Part shown: piece by piece, positions 1 through 11,359 of the stretch
How the letters are laid out: each line of letters opens with the position of its first letter
Numbering within the stretch: position 1 is the first letter of the stretch
Assembly: GCA_018398765.1 (NCBI GenBank)
Contig: JAHBMJ010002790.1
Coordinates: 52,070-95,447 of the forward strand
DNA: 43,378 bases
Reading direction: 5' to 3'
Origin: Chromera velia
Lineage: Eukaryota; Sar; Chromeraceae
Notes under the pieces: model-generated
What the model saw: the letters and a program-made list of their open reading frames with translations, nothing else
What the model was told of the DNA's origin: nothing
Databases searched by the model: none
Made by a program: the position numbers and the translations under genes

Positions 1-63
<63 letters not shown>

Positions 64-67
64 AAAA

Positions 68-163
<96 letters not shown>

Positions 164-180
164 AAGAGAAAGAGAGGAAG
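1..180. repeat. (GA)n / (GAAA)n microsatellite
   Basis: Almost pure GA and GAAA repeats fill the first 180 bases. On the minus strand this is a long CT/TTTC tract lying just downstream of exon 3 of the beta-propeller gene, so it is probably intronic. Confidence 0.95.
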
Positions 181-186
181 AGACAC

Positions 187-1530
187 CGACAGACCCATCA
201 AGGAAGAGCAGTTTGTCGCTTGCCAGGCAAACTCCGTACACCTTATCGGTCACAGACGCGATGGCAATCCCTGAATCCTCCTTGTCCCCCCCCTCCGTTC
301 CCTTCACGACGCTCCCGACGGCCTTCCCTTCTTCTTTGTTGCCCTGAGAGGAACAGGAAGAGCAGGGGACAGGAACGGACAGAAAAGTAAGGGAGAGAGA
401 GCATGGATACGTGTGTGAGCTCCTTCTTTCTTTTCGCTCTCGGGACTTTGTAATGGAGAGGGGGAGAGGGAACTTCGACATCGCTGCTCTTGCCTTCTCT
501 CTCTCTCTCTCTTTCATCTCGCCAGACAGCATCAGGACTTAAGTTTGTTGCTCTTTCATGAACAGGAATGTCCAAGTGGATAGGATGAGATTATGCCTCC
601 CAATTCGGTTTCTTTCCTTTCGCAATACAGCCATTTCCCTGTTTAGCCCGTCCCCACTTACTCACCCAGTACACATGGCTTCCGTCTGTGGCAATGCCCC
701 CTGGCCGAGAGACGAAGGAGGTGGGAGGGAACTCAAAAACAACTCGTGGAGTCGCAGGGGCGTTTCCCTGGAGGAAAGTTGCGGTCGTGGTCTGGTCGGC
801 AGGAACACTCTGCGGGCATGAAGGGCGTGCAAGCAGGCACATGTAGAGAAGAGAAGGGACAGTACAAATTCTCGAAGCTTCCTTCGAAATCAGCCCAATC
901 AGTTTGATTTCGGACGTTCAGTCTGACGGAAATTCCCATGAGCAAGTATCAGAACTTCCCACACAGTTGTAGGACAACGAAGGAATGTTGAGAAAGGATA
1001 TGCATGAGAGATGAAAGCCCGGAAGGAGGGAAAAGAACACCGAGACAGACGAGGAAGAAGCGGAATGATATGCCTCCTGACTGGATGCTGACCTGAACTT
1101 TGTTTGCGCTCTCGTCAGTGAAGAAGATTGAGCCCTGTGAGTCGACAGCGACCCATCGTGGCTCAACGCTGTCCACGGCAACCTTCTGCCCCCCCTTCAG
1201 CTTCACAACCCCCGCACTCAACTCAGAGAAGTCCAGATCATAAAAGAAGATCTTTCCTGCCCGAGGGTCTGTCACATACAGTCGTTTTGCTGTTCGGTCA
1301 TATGCAAGTCCTTGTGGATTTGACAATTCCGTTTCTATGAGAGGCTTTAATTCCACCGTTTTGTCCACCTCGAGGTACCCCTTTGGAATGGTTCCGTACT
1401 TGATTACCTTCATCTCTGGAGAGGAGACGAACAGAATCGTTGTCGGTTCCTCGGTAGCGGCAGATGTACAACTCCATGACTGAAGGGACAAAAGAATCCC
1501 AAACAGCCAACAGAGAGAGGGGATCATCAT
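187..1530 (-). CDS. Secreted NHL/YWTD beta-propeller protein, 5' part (3 exons, runs off left edge)
   Basis: Exon 1 is 1530-1093, exon 2 809-666 and exon 3 343 to about 187-195; both junctions are phase 0. The start at 1530 opens with a hydrophobic signal peptide (residues 1 to about 24, core PSLCWLFGILLSLQSW), so the product probably enters the secretory pathway. Propeller-type strands follow: NPQGLAYDRTAKRLYVTD, EPRWVAVDSQGSIFFTD and, across the exon 2/3 junction, PGGIATDGSHVYWGNKE, then DKLLFLDG. This is the pattern of NHL or LDL-receptor YWTD repeats, which usually bind proteins or sugars and have no catalytic site. Introns start GTCAGC and GTGAGT and end CCCGCAG and CTCTCAG. The donor of exon 3 is ambiguous (after 195 or 187). 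The rest of the gene lies left of the window. The Gly-rich secreted gene at 2107 is divergent and shares the 576-bp upstream region. The fold is fairly sure; ligand and function are unknown. Confidence 0.7.
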
Positions 1531-2106
1531 CTCCGTCTCTCTCCTCTTCTAAGTCTGCCTCTCTGTGGTTTTCTACCGCCTACCCAGGCTCCCTATCGAA
1601 ATTGCCGACCGCTACGCATGTCTTTGCTCGAGAGAGGCTCTACTTGCGGGGATTATATGTTGAGACAATGGACGTGGCTGCGGAAAAGGACGTTTGGCAG
1701 GTGATTGACAGCTCGCGACTGTGGAACCCTGCGCTCCGAATTACTGCAGCCAGCTTCATCGAGAATCATTCAAGCAACTGAGGAAGATTTCCTGACACTT
1801 GGGAAACTTTCAATGGGAGACTGAAAGATACGCTTGATTTACGCTTGCATGCACGAGACGCGTCAACGTGCAATCTGACGCACGCACATGCATGCACGCA
1901 CTCCTATAGCTGATTCAATCTGACGCACGATGACGCACGCATGCACTTTTAAATCTGACGCACGCACAGTCAAGCGCCACAAATTTCAGCTAGAGTCCTC
2001 TTAATTCTGCTTCCAGTGCTTCGCCTTGCCAAGGCGTTCTTGAGCAGACTTGCCATCAACAGGAAGACCCCCTTGTTGACGTCTGTTTAACTGTGCACTT
2101 CTCGAA
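1531..2106. promoter_or_regulatory. Divergent intergenic region with GC palindrome and three ATCTGACGCACG motifs
   Basis: This 576-bp gap separates two divergent start codons. It holds an inverted repeat TGCACG (1850-1855) / CGTGCA (1867-1872) around an inner GACGCGTC palindrome, and three copies of ATCTGACGCACG near 1873, 1918 and 1953. No open frame in it resembles a gene. A shared bidirectional promoter is inferred from position and motif repetition, not shown. Confidence 0.4.
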
Positions 2107-2679
2107 ATGTTGGACCGTCTATTGTTTCTGTTCGCGGTTGCCCTGACAGTGGCAAACCGCCTCACCAAAGCGCAGCTGAGGAGACGTCTCGATCCCCTCG
2201 TCTACACAAACCCCATCACAGGAGAGAAGACCACGGCCAACGGGCAGGTCATCTCACCAGCAACACGCCCTGCACCCACACCCGTGACCGTTGTTCCTGT
2301 CGTCGAGCAGCCTGCGCCTGTGGTCCAGACGGAGCCGGCTGTGACAACCACCATCATCGTAGCAGATCCTCCTGCTGCCTCTGTCGTGGAGCCTATTGTA
2401 GCGACCCCCCTGTACACACAGACCCCTGGAGTTGCAGTCGGGGGTGTTGGTGTGGGTGGCACAGGGGTGGGCTCGGGAGTGGGGGGTGTGGGGGTAGGGG
2501 GAGTGGGTGTGGGGGGGTCGTCGTTTGTATCTAGTAGTGGTCGTTTGGTGACAACTCCAGGGTTCGGCACCTCTGGGTATTCTGTGGGGGGCGGAGTGCC
2601 TGGAGTTGGAATAAATGGGGTCGGCATTGGAGGGGGTGTGGGGGGGCGGGGATACGGAGGAGCAGTGTACTATGGGTAG
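2107..2679 (+). CDS. Secreted Pro/Val-rich, Gly/Val-rich low-complexity protein
   Basis: A single-exon frame of 190 aa. Residues 1 to about 22 form a signal peptide (MLDRLLFLFAVALTVANRL followed by TKAQ). Residues about 50-110 are rich in Pro, Val and Thr. Residues about 115-190 are Gly/Val-rich with repeats of GVGVGG and end in GGRGYGGAVYYG. This composition is typical of extracellular matrix or wall structural proteins, but no family domain is present. The antisense frames 2202-2627 and 2254-2691 are shadows of the G-rich strand. The start is the only ATG that gives a signal peptide. It is divergent from the beta-propeller gene, so both may be secreted surface or wall components; that is inference. 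Confidence 0.6.
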   Translation: MLDRLLFLFAVALTVANRLTKAQLRRRLDPLVYTNPITGEKTTANGQVISPATRPAPTPVTVVPVVEQPAPVVQTEPAVTTTIIVADPPAASVVEPIVATPLYTQTPGVAVGGVGVGGTGVGSGVGGVGVGGVGVGGSSFVSSSGRLVTTPGFGTSGYSVGGGVPGVGINGVGIGGGVGGRGYGGAVYYG

Positions 2680-2689
2680 ATGGCCGGGC

Positions 2690-3720
2690 ACCCCTGTGCA
2701 AATTTCTTCCCTTCCTGAGTGTTTAATGAAGCAGCAGCGTCCCTTTCGCTGACGTCAGCGGAGATTGAACATGGATCAGGACAAAAGATGCACTGGAGAG
2801 TGTGGTAAAGACACGAGAGGCTTAGAAAGGGAATAGATCAAGTGCGTGAGCAGTAGACATGTCAGAGTGAAGGGAATGGTTCCCTCTATTCGACAAGGGG
2901 GGGATCGGAATTGCTGTTTGCATGATTTGGGGGTCAGATGGATCCGATCGTGAGCTGTTTAAGGTTTGCATTCAAACAGAATGCTGAGGACGTCAAATAA
3001 AAAAAAAGAGTTGAGAAGAAAACATCCGTTCCTTCGTTGTGTCGATCAGTTGCATGATGGTGCTTTTGGCAATCGGCTCGCTGTCTGTTTGTTTGCGCAC
3101 ACGTGTACATACGTGTGACTTTGCTTGTGATGTCTACTCGTTGAAAATGTGTTGGGTTCGATGGCTGAATGTATTTCCCTCTCGACACTGCCGCGCAGTG
3201 CCTCAATGTCATGCAGTCAGTGTGTTCATGAAACCTTCCCTTGCCCTGCCCTGGGTCATTTGGGTGAGATATGGTTTGTTTTCTCGTCATTGTTCGCTGC
3301 GTATCGCTGTGTGTTTCCAAGGGTGTGACCCTCGCAGGGCACGATCGTTTGGTTGAAGGATCTTCGAGAAAGCACACGAGAGCCCCCCCATGCAGTTGGT
3401 GTACTAATGAAGAAAAGAAGGTCCGGAAGAGACGGGGGTGTCCTCGATAGACACAGCAGGATCGAGGGAAGACAATCATAACCGTTCTTGTTCAATAACA
3501 AGAAAAGAGAAAGTATGAGAAAGTATCTCTGGTGAGACTTCTGTACTCTGTGTCAATAACATAACTCTCAGGACTTCTGTACTCTGTGTCAATCTGGTCA
3601 GTACTCGTCAGTGTGGAGTTCATTCATTTACATCCTGATTCTTTACGCGTGCTTTCGTCTCTCATCTCTGCTTCTCTTATATCGCATAAGTGCCTTTACT
3701 CTGTCGTCGGACTGATCGAG
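2690..3720. other. Intergenic; no supported gene
   Basis: Open frames on both strands here lack any recognisable motif or coherent exon structure. The near-identical phrase ACTTCTGTACTCTGTGTCAAT occurs twice (near 3538 and 3574), a short local duplication. Confidence 0.6.
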
Positions 3721-3723
3721 AGG

Positions 3724-3764
<41 letters not shown>

Positions 3765-4073
3765 TGTCTGACTCTTGTCCGTCTCTTGAACGGACGCCTG
3801 CCTGCCTATTCGTCTGTCTGAAAGTGTCTGAAAGACAGAAACATACAGTCGATCTGCCTTTCTGTCTGTGTGTCTGTTCGTCTGTCTGACAATGAAGAGA
3901 AGGAAGCGTTTGAGGAAGAAAAAGAAAGAAAATTTTCTGTCTGTCTGTCTGTCTGTCTGTCTGTGTCTGCTTGTTTGTGTGTCTGTCTGGCTGTCTGTCT
4001 GGCTGTCTGTCTGTCTGTCTGTCTGTCCGAAAGAAAGGAAGCGATTCGGAAAAAGTGAAGAAAAGACGATATA

Positions 4074-4119
<46 letters not shown>

Positions 4120-4167
4120 TTTTGGTTCAAAAGGAAAAAGAAAGCAAAAAAAAAAGAACTCATATAG

Positions 4168-4244
<77 letters not shown>

Positions 4245-4400
4245 CAGTCTTTCTCGGTTCTTTCTTTTTGTCTGTTCTGTACATGAAGAAACGGAAGGAA
4301 AGGAAGAAAGATGTAGTCTGTCTGTCTGTCTGTCTGCATGTATAAACGTGTCTATGTATGAAAAAGAAAGAAATCTCTTTCTTTCTTTCTCTCCATACAA
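3721..4400. repeat. Compound microsatellite cluster: (GA)n, (CTGT)n, (CT)n, (GT)n
   Basis: The runs are GA at 3725-3762, CTGT in several blocks between 3800 and 4120, CT at about 4168-4204, GT at about 4204-4242, and CTGT again near 4316-4336. The Cys/Leu/Ser-Val or Thr-Asp-Arg-Gln frames over it are translations of the repeats, not genes. Confidence 0.95.
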
Positions 4401-5555
4401 ATTCTATTAACATGATAATGTTAGCGGCCTAGTACGCCCTAGCTAGCTAGGACTAGTTGGTAGCTGACGTTAGCTGACATGAGTCATAGTATGAGTCCAG
4501 ACTTAAATTTGGTTGAAATTGTAGGGGGAAAAACTAAATAAATTGTTAATTAAAGGTAAAAAGACTGATGCCTAGACGCCGCAATGGCTTCCCTACAATT
4601 TAGCCTACAAGGCTTCCCACCCCAATACTGAATGTCCGGTGTGTGGCTTCTGGGGAAAGCAAACGCCTAGACGCATCAGACCTAGAGGTGATTTTTTTTT
4701 TTTAAGTTTTGTTTTATAGTGATTGATTGATTGATTCATTGATTGATTGATTCATTGATTGATTGATTCATTGATTGATTGATTGATTGATTGATGGATT
4801 GATTGATCGATTGATTGATTGATTGGTTGATTGTTTTGTGATAATGATTTTTAATATTACATTGTATGCATGTCACTCTACGCCATTTTTTATTTAAGTA
4901 GTCTTATCACTTAACTAATTCCTCATACCCAGTCGCCCTGCTCCTCAGTGTACAGTAGCTAACAGCAGCCACGCCTCCCACTGTAGTTAGTTGTAGTCAA
5001 TAACATAGCCCCTGTCTTCATCGTCGTCCGTGTCCTTCTTGCTCTCCTAATGCATGTTAACGCTGCTCTATTGATTGATTGATTGATTGATTGAGTGAGT
5101 GAGTGAGTGAGTGAGTAAGTGAGTGAGTGAGTGAGTAAGTGAGTGAATTGTGGCGCAATCATGTATGCCAGTGCATGAAAATGTCAGGACGGTTCATAGA
5201 AATGCCGTGCGCACACCGCGCACGATGTTTGAAATATTTATATGCACATGCATGACTGTAGGAAGTAATTAATTCCGGCATCAATTCGCATGTAACAGGT
5301 ATAACTTATTGTAACTTGCTGTCTGCAAGTACTGATTGAAATTGTGAAAGATCTACGGACTGACACTCGATCCTCGTGGAAGAGTATGAGTGGATGATGT
5401 GAGAAGGCAGGAGCAGTGCTTTAGAGGTGCGGCAGTACGTATAACCGTATTTTCACTAATGACAAGCCAGCGAGAGAGACTGCAACGCGTTTAGAGTTGT
5501 CAGTCCAACAATGTAAGTTGGAAAGCGAGACCTTGATGACATCCCGATAGAGAAA
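4400..5555. other. AT-rich intergenic DNA with (GATT)n and (GAGT)n arrays
   Basis: A GATT array with a TCATTGATTGATTGAT higher-order pattern lies at about 4719-4840. A second array of GATT then GAGT/TAAG units lies at about 5070-5147. A short direct-repeat pair of GCCTAGACGC occurs near 4571 and 4665. A GC-rich inverted repeat at 5206-5224 is listed separately. No gene is supported. Confidence 0.6.
5206..5224. promoter_or_regulatory. GC-rich inverted repeat upstream of the 5556 gene
   Basis: CGTGCGC-ACACC-GCGCACG is a perfect 7-bp stem with a 5-base spacer. It stands in AT-rich surroundings about 330-350 bp upstream of the start codon at 5556. It resembles in form and distance the elements at 1850, 20961, 35505 and 39035. 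Confidence 0.4.
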
Positions 5556-7284
5556 ATGCTGGAGGCTCTTTGGCCTCTGAGTATTGATTTTATTACAAAG
5601 CTAATCAAAAAAACCGAAGACGCCATCAACGGACTAAAGGAAGACCTGAAAGACATCAGTAGAGACAGTTTAGACTTTGTTCTGAGAGCTCTGGCAAACA
5701 GAAACACAAACGGTTAGTCAGTGCTAGAAGAAAAGCCGGGATTGGTTTGACTCTTCCGACGTTTGTAACTTTGTACACATTAATTCATTAAATTCAATTT
5801 GTTCTTGAAGAAGAGCCCGTACAGCCTCTTCCCTTTCAATTGTTTTGCATAGTCTGACTCTTTTCTTTGCTTTTCTTCCCTGCTCCCTCGTCGTCCCATT
5901 CCTCTGTCTCTCCTCGCTTTTTTTGCAGTCTTTTCCTTCGTCTCTTCTGATTGCAGTCTCTGCATAGTTTTCAAACCTCTCCACTGTTTAGGCACTTTTT
6001 CCTGAAGATCTATCGATGGCAACCAGAAGTGAGTGTGCATGATTCTATTGTATGCAGATCTTGATAGGGAGGACGAAGTAGCAGAGATTACGCGACAGAC
6101 TCATAGACTGGGACACAGAGTTGGTACCCAAAGCTCTGACGCCTTTCTTTACGCTTTTTGGAAAGGGCTGGTGAACAAAGTCTCCTGGACCGCTGGTGAG
6201 CCTGACATCCTCTCTGCATGTTGTCTCACACATAGTCAGAAAGTGTCGGGTTTTATTTCTTTTCGTCTACATACTCTGCGTGCGTACTCATGAATGCCTC
6301 CTTATGTAGCACTGGCTGCAGAGACCTTGTATTTGTTTTCTCTATAATGTGTTCTGCTGTGCTATTTCAGAGATTGAGGCAGATTCTTCACAGTTTGAGG
6401 TGATCTTTAGTCTTTAAGTTGCAGTGGACTTGGAAATGAAGTTTGAATAATATATGATAATAGAAGATCGAGTATGACTGGCCAGACGATATCAGTAAGT
6501 CTCAATATCATGAAAATCAGAAAAGAAGATCCCTTGCATCTCAATTTTCATCTGCAGCAGAATACGGGCAGCCTCGAGGTTCCTAAAACTCCGAACGGTC
6601 TTGTCCTCAGGAGAGACGTCATCCTGTGTGGAAGGGTCTACGTGCCTTTAATTTTGGTGAAAATGATAAAAGTTTCGTCAGTCAACGGGGTGGGGGGAAA
6701 GATCTCGGGAATCATGGAAGGGAGGGATGGGAAAGCAAGAGTTCTGGAAATCACGTGGACTGGTAGTGGCCTGCTCCTCCTTCTCCTGTACCATCTGCAA
6801 ATGCCGTTTGCAGTAGTATGGGGGGTTCTCTCGCAAGCCGTGCATGGTCAGTCCGACAATACGTAAAGGTGAAATCGTTTATGCCTACATTGCTGTTGTT
6901 TCACTGAATTCATCAAGACTCTTTGGCTTCTTCTAGAACTACCCTCTAATTTTTTTCAGCTTTTGGGGTTTAGTTTACATGGATACATGCAAATGAATAA
7001 TGAAGTGTTCATCTGAAATCCTCTGATGAACAAACTGCCTTTTTAAATCGACTACGATGAATTGATTGCAGCGGCGGCAAGCAGTGATGGTGGAGGTCTC
7101 ATTGATGCCAGGTCCCAGTCTGGTGTAACTGACAAGGTGAGCCCTGGTCGAGCAGAGCCTCTTTGTGAAATGTCCTGTTGAATTATTGCCACGCTGATAT
7201 TTCTTTTTTCCCCTAACTTCACAGACAGTCCCATGTCAGAGCAGAAGAACAGATCTAGAAGGAACTGAGCAAGAGAAGAACTGA
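5556..7284 (+). CDS. Unidentified six-exon gene, 217 aa
   Basis: Proposed exons are 5556-5712, 6058-6195, 6371-6399, 6558-6762, 7072-7136 and 7225-7284. Phases agree at all five junctions and the total is 654 nt. Donors are GTTAGT, GTGAGC, GTGATC, GTAGTG and GTGAGC; acceptors include TATGCAG, TTTCAG, TCTGCAG and ATTGCAG. Residues 1-52 look like a charged amphipathic helix (for example FITKLIKKTEDAINGLKEDL). The next stretch contains EDEVAEITRQTHRLGHRVG and FLYAFWKGLVNKVSW. Exon 4 has alternating hydrophobic strands (VILCGRVYVPLILVKMIKV) and ends near EITWT. The C-terminal 40 residues are polar and low in complexity. I recognise no family. The 29-nt third exon and the ATG choice are the weakest parts; the frame is open upstream to 5517. 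Confidence 0.5.
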
Positions 7285-7827
7285 GGGGCCGAGCTTGACG
7301 GACAGTTTAGGCATTCATGGTTGTTGAGGAAAGTGGAGGAGGGGGAAGCAGTCTGGGGAGCAACAGGTCATAGGTAGAAGAGAATATGATTCGGGGGTGC
7401 GGTGTGCAAATCTTTGCTTGCTTTACGTTGCTAAATGAAAACTGTTGGATTTGATCAAACTGGCCCAAGTATGAAATACAATGAATGATTGCGCTGTGAT
7501 GTGGTCATGCCGTGATGTTGGATGCAGATGGCATAGGTTGCATTTGCAAATGGCGAGACTACACAGATAGACGTGCCAATCGATCTGGTGGGTGCAGAGA
7601 GACGGATTTCACTTCGGCACGATTCGTATTTTCTAGGCCAAAGCAATTTCCTGCCAGAGATGTAACCATCAAAATTTTTTGAATTATGAAAACTGTGCTT
7701 CAGTCTTCCAAAATCATAATCCTACCTCATGTCACTTGCCACACGCTTCTTTTGTGTTCGTTTTTGCTGCTCCTTCTATGTACTGCCTAAACGGTTCTTG
7801 CCTCTGTTAACCGCACTGCCTCGCAAA
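7285..7827. other. Intergenic; no supported gene
   Basis: I see no coding exon, RNA gene or repeat in this stretch, which separates the end of the 217-aa gene from the inverted-repeat element. Confidence 0.5.
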
Positions 7828-8536
7828 CTAGGGTATTTCACTTTAATGGAGGTGTACTAGGTTTTATAGTAGAAAACCTAGAGAAAACCTTACAAAAAAA
7901 CAGTTTTTAGACATTTTTTTAAATAGATTCCTAACTCAATTTTGCTAAAAAGTCATATGAACATATAATCATATGTAAAATCCTTGGTTCGGCAAGGTTA
8001 TATTAGGTTAAGGGTAGGTTTTTTCTGGTGTACTGACAAGAACTGACGACACACCCCTTTCTGCTGTTTTTTTCTGGTTGCATTCGGCAGTTTTGGTTGG
8101 GGGGGGGTAACAGTGAATAACGACGAGCTTGCTTGCGCAGAAAGTCAGTTTAATAATATAATTGAGCGTGAAAGTGATGAAAAGGATGAAAACTGAAAGA
8201 GAGTTGAGTCATATGGTTTTGAAATCATGTCTGCTGGTGTTAATGAAGTGATTTGAAGCAGATTATACCAGGTTACATAAGGTTTAGGTAGGTGAAGTAT
8301 TAGGTTACATAATGATGTTTTACTACTCTTAGAACCATAAGTAGCAACATGATGAAAACCTTAAATAACCATCATAAATCATGATGTTACAAGTCTTTTT
8401 TTAAGTTTATGAAGGTTTTTTTAGGTAAAAAACCACATTGAGCATACTTTTAGATGTCTAGAGTGTTTTACATACTTAAAGGGGGGGGTATAAAAATAAT
8501 TTTTATTATTTTTTTTTTTTTAGTGAAATACCCTAG
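7828..8536. mobile_element. Non-autonomous DNA transposon (MITE-like) with 15-bp TIRs
   Basis: Perfect 15-bp terminal inverted repeats bound a 709-bp AT-rich segment: CTAGGGTATTTCACT at 7828-7842 and AGTGAAATACCCTAG at 8522-8536. CTCGCA occurs next to both ends (7820-7825 and 8537-8542) and could be a target-site duplication, although two extra A residues lie between the left copy and the repeat. The interior has no open frame and holds repeated TAGGTT/AGGTTA phrases and poly-T. Ends of the form TAGGG are compatible with hAT-like elements, but the class is not settled. Confidence 0.7.
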
Positions 8537-8688
8537 CTCGCAGACCGCCAGAGATACCTCGACAAGACAGTCTCACGGTCAGTAAACCTGAGAAATTCAA
8601 ACTCAATTTAACATATATGGTTGTGGGTGGCTCCAGAGGAACTTTGTGTACATCTCCAACTGATTTTTCCGCTTCTACATAATGACAG

Positions 8689-8987
8689 GACTGAGACTTT
8701 TGACCAATACGTTCTGCTCAATGTGGCTTCGCCTTTCTTTAACCCTGTTCAGCATGGACTCGATCTTCTTATGCCATCATATTCAAATGATCCAAACAGG
8801 GTAAGATCCTGCATGTTGATTAGAAGAGCAGGGAGCGGGCAATTCTCTATCGATTTCTCCTGCCTATATGCAGAGCCACAGGATATTGACTACGTCACCA
8901 GAACAGTGAGAGCTCGGAACAACGCACCGCCATCACAGACACTTATCAAGGCCAGTAAAAACGTCTCTCCACCTTCTCCCTACATAG
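8689..8987 (+). CDS. Doubtful exons of an unidentified gene
   Basis: An exon at 8689-8800 (containing FDQYVLLNVASPFFNPVQHG) is bounded by a pyrimidine-rich CAG acceptor and a GTAAGA donor. It can be joined in phase to 8874-8905 and 8939-8987, ending at a TAG. The 5' part would need an exon upstream, towards or beyond the transposon. No family is recognised. The long frame 8621-9058 that reads through the proposed introns is the alternative. Confidence 0.25.
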
Positions 8988-9090
8988 AATGCGGAAATGG
9001 GAATCGCTCACTGGCACCCGGCCTATGCATGCTCTTGACAGACAGTAGTGTTCCCTGAATCGATGCCAAAAGATGCAAGCCATTCAGATA

Positions 9091-9259
9091 GTCAAACGTG
9101 CAGGCAGACAAAAAGATGGTCAGACAGACAGTCAAAGAGGCAGGCAAAGAGGCAGGCAGGAAGACAAGCAAGCAGGCAGGCAGGCAGGCAGGTAGGCAGA
9201 CGGACAGACAGACACACAGACAGATAGACAGACAGACACAGACAGACAGGCAGGCAGGC

Positions 9260-9298
<39 letters not shown>

Positions 9299-9496
9299 TA
9301 GACAGACAGACAAACAGTCAGACAAACAGTCAGACAAACAGTTAGACAAACAGACAGATAGACAGACAAACAGACAAACAGTCAGACAAACAGACAGACA
9401 GACAGTCAGACAAACAGACAGACAAACAGACAGACACATAGACAGAATACAAACAGACAGACAGAGAGATAGATAGACAAACAGACGGACAGATAC

Positions 9497-9535
<39 letters not shown>

Positions 9536-9652
9536 CATAGACAGAACACAAACAGACAGACAGAGAAATAGATAGACAAACAGATGGACAGATACACAGA
9601 CAGATAGATAGACAGACAGATAGACAGACAGACAAACAGGCAGACACAAGGT
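9091..9652. repeat. Large (CAGA)n tetranucleotide array
   Basis: About 560 bp of CAGA repeats are interspersed with CAGG, CAAA and TAGA variants. A segment starting CACATAGACAGAA occurs twice, at about 9435 and 9534, so a unit of about 99 bp was duplicated inside the array. Antisense frames rich in VCLSVCLS are translations of the repeat. Confidence 0.95.
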
Positions 9653-9659
9653 CTATAGA

Positions 9660-10470
9660 TAGGCTGGTTCATTGGGCTGATTTGATTTCTGTCCGCTCAC
9701 TGAGGGTCGAGCCCGATCTGTCTTCCCAACGCGGGCAGAATGGTCATAGGGCACAAAACACTAGCTCACTTCTCTTTAAGGGCAAGGTAAGACAGACAGT
9801 TGCAAAAGAATGCATGAAGGCTTCTGAGGATGATGGGCAATCTTCCTCTCACTTTCTCCTCCTTGCTAGACTCACCCCTCTGCAGCGCGACTTCCCGTCC
9901 TCTCACTATATGTTTGTCTTCCTCCTGTACAGCAAGTCGTCCTCCAGTGTTCCTTCCATCTCTGCCCTTCCCCGTTCTGCCCTGTTGGTTACGGATGGCT
10001 CGATCTTTTCTTTTTTGCGTATACTGATATACAACCCGATGGGCGGGTAAGGTGGGCTGCCTGTTGGTTGCTCTGATAGAAAGCTGTGCACCTATGAAGC
10101 CTGCTACCGGTGTGTAGATGATTTTATTCATCGGCTCTCTGTCTGCCCCCGATGGACTGCCAAACAAGGCTTTTTACAGTGGTTAGTATTAATTCAATCA
10201 GACTGCTTCACTTGTTATGACTCACCCTTTGTATCCGCCTCCTTTTCTGATCTAGCGGTTTGCAAGTTCATCACATCGCTCTTGCGCTCTCAACTCTCTC
10301 TCCTCTTTATGATTTCTCATCATATTGTAGTAAATGATTGATTAGATTAAGTTCAAATAAGTGTCGTCCACTTAGCTTGCAGCTGGCATAATTGAACAGA
10401 CCCATGCATGTATGCGCCACCCGGGAGTTCTAACTCCACTTAGGGTTTGGCATCAATCAATTAATCCATC
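9660..10470. other. Between CAGA arrays; possible exon fragments only
   Basis: A frame at 9682-9786 ends at a GTAAGA donor, and another begins at a TACAG acceptor near 9932 and ends at a GTAAGG near 10048. Their phases and products cannot be tied to any family, so no gene is called. Confidence 0.3.
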
Positions 10471-10476
10471 AATCAT

Positions 10477-10652
10477 AAACAGACAAATAGACAGACAGAT
10501 AAGCAGACACACAGACAGACACACAGACAGACAGACAGACAGACAGATAGACAAACAGACAGACAGACGGACAGACAAACAGACAGACAGATAGACAAAC
10601 AGACAGACAGATACATAAACAAATAGGCAGATAGACAAAGAGAAAGAAAGAC

Positions 10653-10689
<37 letters not shown>

Positions 10690-10760
10690 TACACAAACAT
10701 ACAGATATCCAGATACAGACAGACAGACAGACAAACAGATAAACAGACAGATAGACAGAC

Positions 10761-10793
<33 letters not shown>

Positions 10794-10921
10794 AAGACAG
10801 ACGGACACAGAGGCAGACAGACAGACAGATGGACAGACAGCTGTAGATGGACGAGAAAAAGATAGACTAGAGAAATGATAGGGAGACAGATATACAAACA
10901 CAGAGAGATAGACAGAAAGAT

Positions 10922-10970
<49 letters not shown>

Positions 10971-11350
10971 CAGACAGACAGACAGACCGACAGACCGACA
11001 GACCGACAGACCGACAGACAGACAGACAGAAAGACAGACGGACAGAGAGACAGAAAGACAGATAGACGGACAGACAGCTGTAGATGGATGAGAAAAAGAT
11101 AGACTGGAAAAATGATAGGAAGACAGATATATGAACACACAGAAGCAGAGAGAAAGGCACACGGGCAGACAGCTAGACGAACAGAACGTCTGACAGACCA
11201 TCAGGCCGGCAGACAGACAGAAAGATTGGCAAAGAGACGGACAGACGGACAGACAGAAAGAAAGGCAGACAGACAGGCAGGCAGGCAGACAGACAGACAG
11301 ACAAATGCTGGTACACTCACAGACATATACGTACGCATACACACAGACAA
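10477..11350. repeat. Large (CAGA)n array with higher-order duplication
   Basis: About 870 bp of CAGA-type repeats. A non-repeat marker beginning CTGTAGATGGA and continuing through AGAAAAAGATAGACT and ATGATAGG occurs at 10841 and again at 11078. This shows a duplication of a unit of about 237 bp with a few substitutions. The six long low-complexity frames here are repeat translations. Confidence 0.95.
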
Positions 11351-11359
11351 ATAGATAAG

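Noticed and set aside
4564-4690. Possible 120-bp MITE with CTGATGC/GCATCAG ends
   Set aside because: The arms are only 7-9 bp with a mismatch and no target duplication; the GCCTAGACGC pair is a direct, not inverted, repeat.
9092-11342. Long Cys/Leu/Ser/Val-rich (VCLSVCLS) antisense frames up to 289 codons
   Set aside because: They are translations of CAGA tetranucleotide repeats, which lack stops in several frames; they have no non-repeat sequence or start context.
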